From: Mesobacterium pallidum
GTDB lineage: Bacteria > Pseudomonadota > Alphaproteobacteria > Rhodobacterales > Rhodobacteraceae
Length of the DNA stretch: 64,000 nucleotides
Direction: 5' to 3'
NCBI RefSeq assembly: GCF_019966535.1
Contig: NZ_JAIMID010000008.1
Location: forward strand, 124,001 to 188,000
This document shows positions 8,940 to 17,308 of this stretch, in pieces. Numbering within the stretch: the stretch's first letter is position 1; each line of letters starts with the position of its first letter. The translations under genes and the position numbers were made by a program. The notes beneath the pieces are model-generated. The model was not told the DNA's origin and ran no database searches. It saw only the letters and a program-made list of their open reading frames with translations.

Positions 8940-9440
8940 ATGCGCCCTGTCACGATTGCCCTCCTCCTAGCCCTCGCCACCGGGATCTCCGGCTGCGCAA
9001 GCAAGTTCAAGACCTACAACGGCCCCGAAGTCACCCGCGTCGTCGTCATGAAAGGCGAACGCCGGATGCACCTGCTGCATCACGACAAGGTGCTGAACAG
9101 CTACGATTTCGACCTTGGCTTCGCCCCCGTCGGCGACAAGCAGGTCGAGGGGGACGGCAAGACGCCCGAGGGGCGCTATTTCATCGACCGCCGCAACCCG
9201 AACAGCCAGTTCCACCTTTCGGTCGGGATCTCTTACCCGAACGAAAACGACATCCGTGAGGCGCTGGAGCTGGGCAAGCGGCCCGGCGGTGACATCTTCA
9301 TCCACGGCGCGCCGAACGGGCGCGCACGGGCCAAGCTGGCGGCCGACTGGACGGCCGGCTGCATTGCCGTGACGAACAAGGAAATCGAGCGGATCTACGC
9401 GATGGTGCGCGACGGCACGCCGATCGATATCTACCCGTAA
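8940..9440 (+). CDS. L,D-transpeptidase lipoprotein (YkuD domain)
   Basis: 166 residues. The N-terminus is a lipoprotein signal ending LATGISGC, with lipid-anchoring Cys19. The rest is a YkuD catalytic domain with His122 (IHGAPNG) and Cys141 in DWTAGCIAVTN. These enzymes form 3-3 cross-links in peptidoglycan or attach lipoproteins to it. Family members of this small size lack a LysM domain, as here. The 156-bp gap upstream has a weak sigma70-like pair (TTCACC, 17 nt, TAAAAG) near 8877. It is convergent with the CAP-domain lipoprotein gene, 13 bp away. Confidence 0.9.
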   Translation: MRPVTIALLLALATGISGCASKFKTYNGPEVTRVVVMKGERRMHLLHHDKVLNSYDFDLGFAPVGDKQVEGDGKTPEGRYFIDRRNPNSQFHLSVGISYPNENDIREALELGKRPGGDIFIHGAPNGRARAKLAADWTAGCIAVTNKEIERIYAMVRDGTPIDIYP

Positions 9441-9453
9441 GATCCGGAAAAGC

Positions 9454-9999
9454 TTACTGAACCTGAGCGATCATGGGGGCCGGGCTGGACATCGCGCCCA
9501 GCACCATGGTCCACCAGATCTTGCCGTTGTTCTCCTGGTACCAGGCAAAGCCCATGTCCGACGCGTCGGGCGCGAGAATCACCCGGCGGGTGTCCTCCTG
9601 CTCCATCCAGGCGGCAAGCGTTTCCAGCTCGGTCTCGTAGGTCTCGGAAATCGTCTCGCCGGTCAGGCGGCCCGGGTAGCCGACGCGGCGCACCCGGTCG
9701 ATGGGCGAGGAGCCGTCCGAGCCGAAGTGCCAGGGCCGGTTCTGCACCGACATGTCGCGGGCATGGGTGGCGGCGGCGGCATTGAGCTGCGCGTTCAGCT
9801 GCACCGGCGACCGGCCGGCGGCCGCACGCAGCGAATTCACCGAATCGAGCATCCGGTACTGGATCTGCGCCGTCTGCGCATTGCTGATGCGGTAGAGCTT
9901 GGGCAAGGGTTTGCCATCGGGACCCATGGTCTGCGTCGGCGGGGCCGCACAGGCCGCCAGCGTCAGAGAGACGGCAAGGATCAAGAATCCGCGAAGCAT
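9454..9999 (-). CDS. CAP (SCP/PR-1) domain lipoprotein
   Basis: 181 residues from an ATG at 9999. The signal MLRGFLILAVSLTLAAC ends in a lipobox Cys. The CAP fold follows: LNAAAATHARDMSVQ and a conserved His-containing WHFGSDGSSPIDRV, GETISETYE, and a C-terminal strand WYQENNGKIWWTMVLG. Bacterial CAP proteins are secreted or cell-envelope proteins of poorly known function. It sits between two L,D-transpeptidase genes, which hints at a cell-wall role. An upstream ATG at 10107 would add 36 residues before the signal peptide and is unlikely. Confidence 0.85.
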   Translation of the reverse strand: MLRGFLILAVSLTLAACAAPPTQTMGPDGKPLPKLYRISNAQTAQIQYRMLDSVNSLRAAAGRSPVQLNAQLNAAAATHARDMSVQNRPWHFGSDGSSPIDRVRRVGYPGRLTGETISETYETELETLAAWMEQEDTRRVILAPDASDMGFAWYQENNGKIWWTMVLGAMSSPAPMIAQVQ

Positions 10000-10171
10000 T
10001 TGGCAAGTCCACCCCTTTTCGTGCCCGACCGGCTTATCCGCTGCCGCGTTGCGTTTCAAACCCACAAGCACGTGACTTGGCCAAATGTCGCTTGTTTGAT
10101 TTGCCACTGAGGCATTCTCGCAATAAATCTAAGGGTATTCCCGCATTTTCTGCCAGGAAGCGGAGGCTTAT

Positions 10172-10768
10172 ATGACCCATCCCAAGACACGCACCCTCGG
10201 ACGCCGCGGATTCCTTGCCGGCACGGCGGCGGCCCTTGCCGCGCCCGCGCTGGCCCAGACCGGAGCCGAAACCACCGAGATCGAAAGCGACATCAGCCAG
10301 GCCGTGCGCCACAACATCTCGAGCTTCCGGACGCTCGATTGGCGCAACTACTTCAGCGATCTGCACAATGGCGCGGTCCTGGTCGACATCTCGTCGCGCG
10401 CGCTGCATTTCTGGGCCGAGGACGGGGTGACCTACAAGCTCTACCCCTCGTCCGTGCCCCTGTCCGAAGACCTGACCCGCCGCGGGCGTACCTCGGTCGT
10501 CCAAAAGGTCGAGGGCCCGTCCTGGCGCCCGACCCCGTCGATGAAGCTGCGCAACCCCGAATGGCCGGACTTTGTCGGCCCCGGCCCGGATAACCCGCTC
10601 GGGACCCATGCGCTGTACCTCAGCTGGACCTATTACCGGATCCACGGCACCCATGACACGCGCAAGATCGGGCGCCGGTCGTCGAACGGGTGCATCGGGC
10701 TTTACAACGAACATATCGCCCAGCTTTTCGCGGCCACGAAAGTGGGCACACAGGTGTTGCTAATTTGA
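10172..10768 (+). CDS. Tat-exported L,D-transpeptidase (ErfK/YbiS family)
   Basis: 198 residues. The N-terminus LGRRGFLAG with Arg11-Arg12, followed by an Ala-rich stretch ending ALAQT, is a twin-arginine signal, so the enzyme is exported folded to the periplasm. The YkuD domain shows His158 (YRIHGTHD) and Cys174 (RRSSNGCIGLYNEH). It should make 3-3 peptidoglycan cross-links or anchor proteins to the wall. It is divergent from the CAP lipoprotein, with a 172-bp AT-richer gap (10000-10171) that must hold both promoters. The sequence is complete and all key residues are present. Confidence 0.92.
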   Translation: MTHPKTRTLGRRGFLAGTAAALAAPALAQTGAETTEIESDISQAVRHNISSFRTLDWRNYFSDLHNGAVLVDISSRALHFWAEDGVTYKLYPSSVPLSEDLTRRGRTSVVQKVEGPSWRPTPSMKLRNPEWPDFVGPGPDNPLGTHALYLSWTYYRIHGTHDTRKIGRRSSNGCIGLYNEHIAQLFAATKVGTQVLLI

Positions 10769-10918
10769 CGACATCGGCCCGCGTCGCTGCCTCCGGATCC
10801 TAAGAAGCGTTTGCCTTCGCTCGATTTTGCTGGTTAGACGTTAGGTACGAGGTAAGTCTTGGGTGCCTGCTGGCTTGCGTTCTATGCGCCGTCGCCAGGC
10901 GAATATCTGGAGGATACT

Positions 10919-11107
10919 ATGAAGAAACTCGTTCTCGCTGCTGCTCTGACCGCCGCCGCTTCGACCGCATTTGCCGGCAACATGGCCGAGCCGATCATCG
11001 AAGCTCCGGTCATCGTGGAAGAAACTGCCGCATCGTCCTCGGGCGCCGGCATCATCGTTCCGCTGCTGGTTCTGGCGCTGGTCGCCGCTGCAGTCGCAGC
11101 CGACTAA
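10919..11107 (+). CDS. Small exported, C-terminally membrane-spanning protein
   Basis: 62 residues. A Sec-type signal (MKKLVLAAALTAAASTAFA) is followed by an acidic, Pro/Glu-rich segment (MAEPIIEAPVIVEET), a Ser-rich linker and a C-terminal hydrophobic helix (IIVPLLVLALVAAAVAA) ending in Asp. GGAGG lies 5 nt before the ATG, one of the strongest ribosome sites in the window, and a strong hairpin terminator follows, so it is probably a highly expressed single-gene unit. I recognise the type as a hypothetical protein found near hemH in Rhodobacterales; its function is unknown. A role in envelope structure is only a guess. Confidence 0.8.
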   Translation: MKKLVLAAALTAAASTAFAGNMAEPIIEAPVIVEETAASSSGAGIIVPLLVLALVAAAVAAD

Positions 11108-11146
11108 GTCGGATGTCCCGGGACTTGTCCCGGCGGCACAGCAAAA

Positions 11147-11181
11147 AAGAACGGCCGTCCCGGATCGGGGCGGCCGTTCTT
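11147..11181 (+). terminator. Intrinsic terminator after the small exported protein
   Basis: A 15-bp stem (AAGAACGGCCG... paired with ...CGGCCGTTCTT, one T-G wobble) closes a 5-nt loop. The downstream side has only broken T runs (TTCTTGCATTTC). It separates the small protein gene from bioM. Confidence 0.75.
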
Positions 11182-11219
11182 GCATTTCGGGGCTTTGCTT
11201 TGCGCCGGAATTCCGCGAC

Positions 11220-11954
11220 ATGGCAGGAATGGAGCGGGACGCGGGCATATCCATCACCGGGCTGACGGTCGAAAAGGCCGGGCGGCGTCTGCTGGACGGC
11301 ATCGACCTGATGCTGACCGAATCGCGCATCGGTCTGGTGGGCCGCAACGGGTCGGGCAAGACGACACTGGCGCGGGCGATCTGCGGGCTGATCGAGCCGC
11401 AGGCCGGCGCGGTGACGATTCGCGGCGTCGACGTGGTGCGGGACCGCAAGGGCGCGCTGGGCGCGGTCGGCATGATCTTCCAGAACCCCGATCACCAGAT
11501 CATCTTTCCCACCGTGGTCGAAGAGATCGCCTTTGGCCTGCGTCAACAAGGCCGCAGCCGCCGCGAGGCGCGCGCCGTCGCGCGCGATGAGCTGGCCATT
11601 TTCGGCCGCGAAGACTGGGCCGAGCGGCCTGTCGCCACGCTCAGCCAGGGTCAGCGGCACCTTGTCTGCCTGATTTCCGTGCTGGCGATGAAACCCTCCG
11701 TGCTGCTGCTGGACGAACCCTTCACCGGGCTCGACATCCCCACGGTGCGGCAGTTGCAGGCGCTTCTGCGCGGGCTCGACCCGCAGGTGATCCACATCAC
11801 CCACGACCCCGCGCTGCTCGACGGTTACGACCGTGTCCTCTGGCTCGACGGCGGCCGGGTGCAGCAGGACGGCCCGGCGCCTGCGGTGCTGCGCGACTAC
11901 CTTGCCGCCATGACCGACGGAGGCGCCGATGCTTTCGCTGACCTCACCGGTTGA
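11220..11954 (+). CDS. bioM: Biotin ECF transporter ATPase BioM
   Basis: 244 residues. Walker A is GRNGSGKTT, the Q-loop FQNPDHQIIFPTV is the signature of energy-coupling-factor ATPases, the ABC signature is LSQGQRH, and Walker B is VLLLDEPFTGLD. With BioN and BioY it imports biotin through the inner membrane. The gene overlaps bioN by 26 bp and all three form one operon. Two in-frame ATGs (11220 and 11229) are possible starts; neither has a strong ribosome site. I saw no BioR-like palindrome just upstream. Confidence 0.93.
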   Translation: MAGMERDAGISITGLTVEKAGRRLLDGIDLMLTESRIGLVGRNGSGKTTLARAICGLIEPQAGAVTIRGVDVVRDRKGALGAVGMIFQNPDHQIIFPTVVEEIAFGLRQQGRSRREARAVARDELAIFGREDWAERPVATLSQGQRHLVCLISVLAMKPSVLLLDEPFTGLDIPTVRQLQALLRGLDPQVIHITHDPALLDGYDRVLWLDGGRVQQDGPAPAVLRDYLAAMTDGGADAFADLTG

Positions 11955-12537
11955 AACGCCCTATCACCGCATCCCCACACCGCTGAAATTCGCCGCGCTG
12001 GCGCTGGCCACGCTTGGCCTCTTCCTTGCGCCGCAGCTTTGGGTGCAGGCCCTCGCACTGGCCGGGGTCATGGCGCTCTACGCGGTGGGCGGCCGGACCT
12101 TCTTGGCCGAGGGCTGGCGCAACCTGCGGCCGCTGATGTGGCTCGTCGTGCTCCTTGCCGGTTGGCACGCGATCACCGGCGCCTGGGCGAGTGGCGCGCT
12201 GATCATCCTGCGCATGGTGACCCTTGTCGCGCTGGCAACGCTGGTCACCATGACAACCCGGCTCGACGATGTCATCGGCCTTGTCACGCGGCTGACCCGC
12301 CCGCTGCGTCCGCTTGGACTCAAGTCGGGTGCCGTGGGGCTTGCCGTGGCGCTCGTGATCCGCTTTACACCCGTGCTGACGGACAAGGCCGAGGCGCTGC
12401 GACAGGCGTGGCGCGCGCGCTCCGCCCGGCGGCCGGGCTGGAGACTTTTGGGGCCGCTGCTTCTGGCGGCGGTGGATGATGCGGATCATGTCGCCGAGGC
12501 GCTGCGCGCCCGGGGCGGGATCCCGGAAGGGGAGTGA
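11929..12537 (+). CDS. bioN: Biotin ECF transporter transmembrane component BioN
   Basis: 202 residues with about five hydrophobic helices (for example LKFAALALATLGLFLAPQL and LRPLMWLVVLLAGW). The C-terminal cytoplasmic part has RQAWRARSARRPG and EALRARGG, the Arg-containing coupling helices of CbiQ/EcfT-type proteins that contact the ATPase. It starts inside bioM and is followed 3 bp later by bioY. Identity rests on this position together with the family-typical motif. Confidence 0.9.
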   Translation: MLSLTSPVETPYHRIPTPLKFAALALATLGLFLAPQLWVQALALAGVMALYAVGGRTFLAEGWRNLRPLMWLVVLLAGWHAITGAWASGALIILRMVTLVALATLVTMTTRLDDVIGLVTRLTRPLRPLGLKSGAVGLAVALVIRFTPVLTDKAEALRQAWRARSARRPGWRLLGPLLLAAVDDADHVAEALRARGGIPEGE

Positions 12538-12540
12538 GAC

Positions 12541-13086
12541 ATGGAACGTTCCTTGGTGATGGTGGCGCTTTTTGCCGCGCTGATCGCGGCGCTGGGGCTG
12601 ATTCCGCCGGTCACGCTGGGCTTTGGCGTGCCGATCACGGCGCAAAGCATGGGGGTCATGCTGGCCGGCTGCGTCCTGGGCGCGCGTCGCGGCGGCCTGG
12701 CGGCGCTGCTGTTCATCGCGCTGGTAGCGCTGGGCCTGCCGCTTCTGGCCGGCGGCCGGGGTGGCCTTGGCGTCTTTGCCTCGCCTACCGTTGGCTTCGT
12801 CGTCGGCTTCCCCATCGCCGCCTTCGTCACCGGCCTGGTGATGGAGCGGTTGCGCAGCGTCGCGGTCTTCCCTGCCGCGCTGCTCTCGGCCCTCGTCGGC
12901 GGTGTGCTGGCGCTTTACGTGCCGGGCGTGCTGGGGCTGGCCTTCGTGCTGGGCAAGTCGGTGCCCGAGGCGGTGCTGCTGGTCGCGGCCTTCATCCCAG
13001 GGGACATCGCCAAGGCGGTCATCGCTTCTGCGCTGACGGTGATGCTGGCCCAGGCGCGGCCCGAGTCGCTGCTCTCGCGCGGCTGA
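12541..13086 (+). CDS. bioY: Biotin-binding S component BioY
   Basis: 181 residues, six hydrophobic segments, with GFGVPITAQSMGVMLAGCVLG and GGLGVFASPTVGFVVGFP (shown separately, each under 20 residues) typical of BioY. BioY binds biotin in the membrane and can work alone or with BioMN. It ends 3 bp before the convergent thiolase gene stop. The presence of all three genes means the cell depends at least partly on imported biotin; no bioB-type synthesis gene is in the window. Confidence 0.93.
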   Translation: MERSLVMVALFAALIAALGLIPPVTLGFGVPITAQSMGVMLAGCVLGARRGGLAALLFIALVALGLPLLAGGRGGLGVFASPTVGFVVGFPIAAFVTGLVMERLRSVAVFPAALLSALVGGVLALYVPGVLGLAFVLGKSVPEAVLLVAAFIPGDIAKAVIASALTVMLAQARPESLLSRG

Positions 13087-13089
13087 TCC

Positions 13090-14160
13090 TCAGGCCTGGA
13101 ACAGCGCGGCGGTGCCGATCCCGCCCGCCGCGGCAATCGCGGCGAGCCCCCGGCCGCCATCGCGGCAGAGGTCGTGGAACAGCCGCACCGCCAGCACCGC
13201 GCCCGAGGCGCCGATCGGATGCCCCCGCGCCAGCGCGCCGCCGCGCCCATTGACGATCTTGGGGCTGATCCCTGCGCCGTCGACGCAGGCGATGGCCTGC
13301 ACGGCATAGGCCTCCATGATCTCGGCATGGGTAAGGGTGTCCGGGTTCACCTCGAGCGCCCGGATCGCCGCCAGTGGCGCGAGCCCCGGCATCTCGGGCG
13401 CCGCGCCCCGGGTTGCGGCGCGGACCATGCGCACCGGGCCGGGCCTGGCCGACATCACGACAAAGGCCGCCCCGTCCGCCGCCACGGCGGTATTGGCCGC
13501 GGTGATGTTGCCCACGAGGACTTTGGCCCGTGCGCAGACCTTCGGCGTCAGGCGCCGCGCAAAGGGGTCATGCGTCTCTGACACGGGCGGAATCGACACG
13601 ATCTCGGGGGTCAGCACCTCCCGCGCGGCCAGCGCACGGGCATGGCTGATGACGGCCCATTCGTCTTGACGGTCGCGGCTGATGCCCTGCATCTCCGCCA
13701 GAGTGGCGGCCGCCGCGTCCATCTCCGGGTCGCGGCCCGGCCAGGGAGAGAAGGGCGGCCGGTCGTAGGGGACGAGGCTGCCATCGGGTTGCACCCTCGC
13801 GCGATAAGGCCGCAGCGAATAGCTCTCGACCCCGCCGGCGATCACCGTCTCGGCCATGCCCGAGGCGATCAGCGCTTGCCCCAGCAGCAGCGAATCCAGC
13901 CCGCCTGCGCATTGCCGGTCGATACTCAGCCCCGCGACCTGTTCGGGCAGCCCTGCCGCCAGCGCGACCAGCCGCGCCGGGTTGCCGCCCGCGCCCAGCG
14001 CATTGGCGCAGATCAGCTCGTCCGCGGTTCCGATCCCGGCGTCCTCCATGACCGCCCGCACCACCGGCGCGCCCAGCTCATGCAGGGACAACCCGGCCAA
14101 CGCGCCGCCGCGCGGGGCCACGATGCTGCGCCGCGCGGCATGGAGGTAGACCGCCCTCAC
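13090..14160 (-). CDS. Thiolase-family protein with altered active site
   Basis: 356 residues, shorter than the usual ~390. The nucleophile Cys84 (DRQCAGGLD) and His314 (GGALARGHPIGASG) of thiolases are present. The second catalytic Cys, normally in a CxGGG motif near the C-terminus, is replaced by Ala343 (AAAGGIGTAALF). The NEAF motif is MEAY, so its Asn is lost. A normal acetyl-CoA acyltransferase reaction is therefore doubtful; a condensing or acyl-transfer variant is possible. Its ATG overlaps the stop of the acyl-CoA ligase gene (ATGA type), and it lies tail to tail with bioY, which hints at a link with biotin or a pimeloyl-like precursor. That link is inference. Confidence 0.85.
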   Translation of the reverse strand: MRAVYLHAARRSIVAPRGGALAGLSLHELGAPVVRAVMEDAGIGTADELICANALGAGGNPARLVALAAGLPEQVAGLSIDRQCAGGLDSLLLGQALIASGMAETVIAGGVESYSLRPYRARVQPDGSLVPYDRPPFSPWPGRDPEMDAAAATLAEMQGISRDRQDEWAVISHARALAAREVLTPEIVSIPPVSETHDPFARRLTPKVCARAKVLVGNITAANTAVAADGAAFVVMSARPGPVRMVRAATRGAAPEMPGLAPLAAIRALEVNPDTLTHAEIMEAYAVQAIACVDGAGISPKIVNGRGGALARGHPIGASGAVLAVRLFHDLCRDGGRGLAAIAAAGGIGTAALFQA

Positions 14161-15428
14161 AACAGCGCCTCGAGCGCGCGCAGGTCGGTCTTGCCCGAAG
14201 GCAGAAGTGGCCAGTCCGCCACCCGTATCATGGCGCGTGGCGCCTTGGTCGGACCCAGTGCCGTGCGGGCAGCGATCAACGCGGATTCAGTCTCTATTTC
14301 ACCGGAAACCAGCGCAATCGGCACCTGGCCGCGCGCCGTGTCGCGGCGCGGGAGGACGGCGGCATGGGTCACGCCGGGAAGGGCCAGCAGCACCGCTTCG
14401 ATCTCTTCCGGATGCACCTTCTGGTCGGCCACCTGGAACACCCGGTCGCCGCGCCCGGTCAGCCAGAGATGGCCGTCCCTGTCCAGGTACCCATGCTCTC
14501 CGACCGTCAGCGCGGCCCCGTCGCGCCGCGTGCTGCCCGTGTCGCCCCCTGCGTACCCGGCAAAGGCGGTGGGGGTCTCGATCCAGATCTCGCCCTCCGC
14601 GCCCACGGGCAGCGCTGCGCCTTGCGCATCGCGGATCATCACCTGCACCCCGGGATAGGCGCGACCGACCGAGCCTTCGGGCGTTGTCGCGTCGCTGATC
14701 GAGATGAAACTCGTCTCGGACGCGCCGTAAAAGACGTGCAGGGCAGCATTCGGCGCCATCGCCCGAACCTGCCCGGCTGTCGCGCTGTCCAGCGCGCCGC
14801 CGCCGACCAGCACCAGCCTAAGCTTGGGGCAGGGCGCCTCGCCCAGCTGCCGCAACTGCACCGGCGTGGCGTACAGCACCGTGGTCCCGTCCTCGCGCAG
14901 CGCCTGTGCCTGCCGGTCCGGGCGCATCCCGTCCAGCAACCGCAGGTCGGCGCCCACATGCAGCGCCTCGCAGGCGGCGTAGAGCGTGAGCGAATGCGAC
15001 AGCCCGCCGAGCGTGGCGTAGCGATCTGACGAGGACAGGCCGAAAAGCCCTGTGTTCGTCTCGAAATTTGCACGCCACGAGGCCATGCTCCGCCGGATGC
15101 GACGCGGCGCGCCGGTGCTGCCCGAAGTGGTGCACTGGAAGTGGCCCGGGGCCTCTTCACCCTGCACGGTGACTCCATCGGCGTGGACGCAGAATGGACG
15201 AGCAACAGCGGCGCAGGCCATAACCTGCGCCAGGGCCGCGCCAATCGGTCGGTCGACAATCGCGCACAGCTCGCCGTCACTCGGCGCGCCATCAGGCGCA
15301 TGACCGCGCGGCGCGCCATCAGGCTCATGATCAAGTGGCGCGCCATCAGGCGCGACGCCCCCCCCGTCCGGCCCGGTCACCCGCGACGCCGGGTGCCAGC
15401 GGAACCGGTCAGGAGAGCCAGCCGCCAA
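14157..15428 (-). CDS. AMP-forming acyl-CoA ligase, short form
   Basis: 423 residues from a TTG with GGAG 7 nt upstream; it starts 20 nt inside hemH. The adenylation P-loop is TTSGSTGAPRR, HVFYGASETSF is the acyl-pocket motif, YLDRDGHLWLTGRGD the hinge region, and Lys413 in LPSGKTDLRALE is the catalytic lysine. It should activate a carboxylic acid to its CoA thioester for the adjacent thiolase-like protein. The N-terminal domain is shortened and includes three 9-residue repeats (PDGAP-x4, residues 27-53). Substrate unknown; the bioMNY neighbourhood suggests a fatty or dicarboxylic acid. Confidence 0.85.
   Translation of the reverse strand: MAAGSPDRFRWHPASRVTGPDGGGVAPDGAPLDHEPDGAPRGHAPDGAPSDGELCAIVDRPIGAALAQVMACAAVARPFCVHADGVTVQGEEAPGHFQCTTSGSTGAPRRIRRSMASWRANFETNTGLFGLSSSDRYATLGGLSHSLTLYAACEALHVGADLRLLDGMRPDRQAQALREDGTTVLYATPVQLRQLGEAPCPKLRLVLVGGGALDSATAGQVRAMAPNAALHVFYGASETSFISISDATTPEGSVGRAYPGVQVMIRDAQGAALPVGAEGEIWIETPTAFAGYAGGDTGSTRRDGAALTVGEHGYLDRDGHLWLTGRGDRVFQVADQKVHPEEIEAVLLALPGVTHAAVLPRRDTARGQVPIALVSGEIETESALIAARTALGPTKAPRAMIRVADWPLLPSGKTDLRALEALL
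15283..15363. repeat. Three tandem copies of a 27-bp repeat within the ligase gene
   Basis: Units start at 15283, 15310 and 15337, each opening GGCGCGCCATCAGG and diverging towards the end. The unit is a multiple of three and encodes PDGAP-x4 three times near the ligase N-terminus, so copy-number changes would keep the frame. Confidence 0.85.
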
Positions 15429-16452
15429 GATGCGTCTCCATCACCGCGCAAAGCGCGTCGATATGGGCCGGGTCGTCGTTGAGGCAGGGGATGTAGGTAA
15501 AGCTCTCGCCGCCCGCATGTTCGAAACTCTCGCGGATCTCCTCGTTGATCTCCTCGAGCGTCTCGATGCAGTCCGCGGAAAACGCGGGCGCCACCACGGC
15601 GATCTTCTTTTTCCCCGCCTGCGCCAGACGCGCGACCTCTTCGACCGTGTAGGGCTTCAGCCATTCCTCGGGGCCGAACTTGGACTGGAAGGTGGTGATG
15701 ACCTCGTCCTGCCCCCAGCCCAGCCGTTCGCGCAGCAGGCGGGTCGTCTTGGCGCAGTGGCAATGGTAGGGGTCGCCCTGGTGCAGGTAGCGTTCCGGCA
15801 GCCCGTGATAGGAACAGACCAGCACGTCGGGACGGTCATCGCCCACCACCCGCTCGACCGATTGCGCCAGCGCCTCGATATACTTCGGATGGTCGAAATA
15901 GGGGTCGATGATGCGGGCCGTGGGCTGCCACGTCTCCTTCATCAGCGCGCGGTAGAACTGGTCGTTCGCCGTGGCCGAGGTGGCGCCCGCATATTGCGGA
16001 TAAAGCGGGACAAAGAGGATGCGGTGGCACCCTGCCTCGACCATCTTGCGCACCTTGGATTCGGTGGACGGATTGCCGTAACGCATCGCGAAATCGACCA
16101 TGACGCGGTCGCCGTAGCGCTCGGCCATCTGCGCGGCAATCGCTTCGGTCTGGTCCCGCGTGATGGTCATCAGCGGGCTTTCGTCCTTTTCCGTGTTCCA
16201 GATCGTCCGGTAGGCCGCGCCCGACTTGAACGGCCGGATCGACAGCACGATGCCTTGCAGGATCGGCTGCCATTTCCAGGCCGGGTAATCGATCACCCGC
16301 TTGTCCGACAGGAACTCGCTCAGGTACCGCCGCATCGACCAGTAGTCGGTCGCATCGGGCGTGCCGAGGTTGGCCAGAAGGATGCCCACTTTGCCCTTTG
16401 GCAGGGCGGGGTGGTCGGCGGGGGCATGCGCGGGGCGGGTGGCGTCGGTCAT
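15409..16452 (-). CDS. hemH: Ferrochelatase
   Basis: 347 residues. It inserts Fe(II) into protoporphyrin IX, the last step of haem synthesis, at the inner membrane surface. Typical motifs are LLANLGTPD near the N-terminus, SYHGLPERYLHQGDPYHC with the metal-site His, and the catalytic Glu in SADCIETLEEI. FVPLYPQYAGATSA is the conserved porphyrin-contact loop. It is first in a leftward operon with the acyl-CoA ligase (20-nt overlap) and thiolase-like genes. The methyltransferase gene upstream ends 27 bp before the ATG and may belong to the same transcript. Confidence 0.96.
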   Translation of the reverse strand: MTDATRPAHAPADHPALPKGKVGILLANLGTPDATDYWSMRRYLSEFLSDKRVIDYPAWKWQPILQGIVLSIRPFKSGAAYRTIWNTEKDESPLMTITRDQTEAIAAQMAERYGDRVMVDFAMRYGNPSTESKVRKMVEAGCHRILFVPLYPQYAGATSATANDQFYRALMKETWQPTARIIDPYFDHPKYIEALAQSVERVVGDDRPDVLVCSYHGLPERYLHQGDPYHCHCAKTTRLLRERLGWGQDEVITTFQSKFGPEEWLKPYTVEEVARLAQAGKKKIAVVAPAFSADCIETLEEINEEIRESFEHAGGESFTYIPCLNDDPAHIDALCAVMETHLGGWLS

Positions 16453-16479
16453 CTCTGGCGGTTCCTTGGCCGGCGGGCC

Positions 16480-17292
16480 CTAGAGTTTCTTTTCCTCGGT
16501 CCCCAGGGCATCGGCCAGCCGTTGGGCGGCACTGCCGGGGCGCAGCGGCTTTGGTTGCGACGGGTCCGGGGCCCAGCCGCTCAGCGTGATCAACTCGACC
16601 GTCGCGGGCAGGCGGCCCTCGGCCGTACCGAACGTCTCGGCATAGATACGCCCGGCCAGCGGGAAAAGATCACGCTGCGGCGTTTTGCGCAGGCGCGAGG
16701 CCAGTACGTTGACCTCTCCCATCCCGCGCAGGTCGCGCATCAGCCGCAGGATGTCGCCGTACTCGACGGTGAAGCGGTCCGCATCCGCCACCGGCAGCGC
16801 CAACCCGGCCCGTTGCAGCAGCGCGCCCAGGTCGCGGATATCGGCCATCGGCAGCACCCGGGGGCTGAGCCCGCCGGTCAACCGGCTCTCGGCCTCGGCC
16901 AGCGCGGTGCGGAGTTCGTTGAGGCTTTGCCCGCCGAACATCACGCCGAGGAACAGCCCGTCGCCGCGTAGCGCCCGGCGCGACTGGATCAGCTGCCCGA
17001 CCGGGTCATTGGCCCAGTGCAGCGCCAGCCCGTGCAGCACCAGGTCATGCGCGCCGGGCTCGAGCGCCAGCACCTCGTCATCGGGTACGATTGTGGCGCC
17101 GGGAAAGGCGGCGGCCCAGGGGCCGGGCGCCCCGGTCACGATGGCGATGTCCGTAAACGTCCTGTTAACCAGGCTCAGGCGATCCTGGAGCGAGGCGATG
17201 GCCTCGTCATGCAGGAACAGCGCGTCCTCCGCCAGGCGGCGGCGGGCGCGGGTCAGGGCAGGGCGATCGGTGAGCTTCGGAGCCTCGGTCAT
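16480..17292 (-). CDS. SAM-dependent methyltransferase, NDUFAF5/BioC-like
   Basis: 270 residues. The N-terminal half is a degenerate class I methyltransferase: the usual GxGxG loop is IVTGAPGPWAAAF, followed by HDLVLHGLALHWANDP, which matches the NDUFAF5 / BioC-like family signature (HWANDP). GEVNVLASRLRKTPQRDLF and RLPATVELITLSGWAP are family-typical C-terminal elements. The mitochondrial homologue NDUFAF5 hydroxylates an arginine of complex I, so a complex I assembly role is possible. It reads towards hemH and is divergent from comF. The function is inferred from family only. Confidence 0.78.
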   Translation of the reverse strand: MTEAPKLTDRPALTRARRRLAEDALFLHDEAIASLQDRLSLVNRTFTDIAIVTGAPGPWAAAFPGATIVPDDEVLALEPGAHDLVLHGLALHWANDPVGQLIQSRRALRGDGLFLGVMFGGQSLNELRTALAEAESRLTGGLSPRVLPMADIRDLGALLQRAGLALPVADADRFTVEYGDILRLMRDLRGMGEVNVLASRLRKTPQRDLFPLAGRIYAETFGTAEGRLPATVELITLSGWAPDPSQPKPLRPGSAAQRLADALGTEEKKL

Positions 17293-17308
17293 GGAACGGT
17301 CTCATAGG

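Noticed and set aside
11182..11219. A BioR-type operator before bioM
   Set aside because: No TTAT...ATAA-like palindrome is present between the terminator and the ATG.
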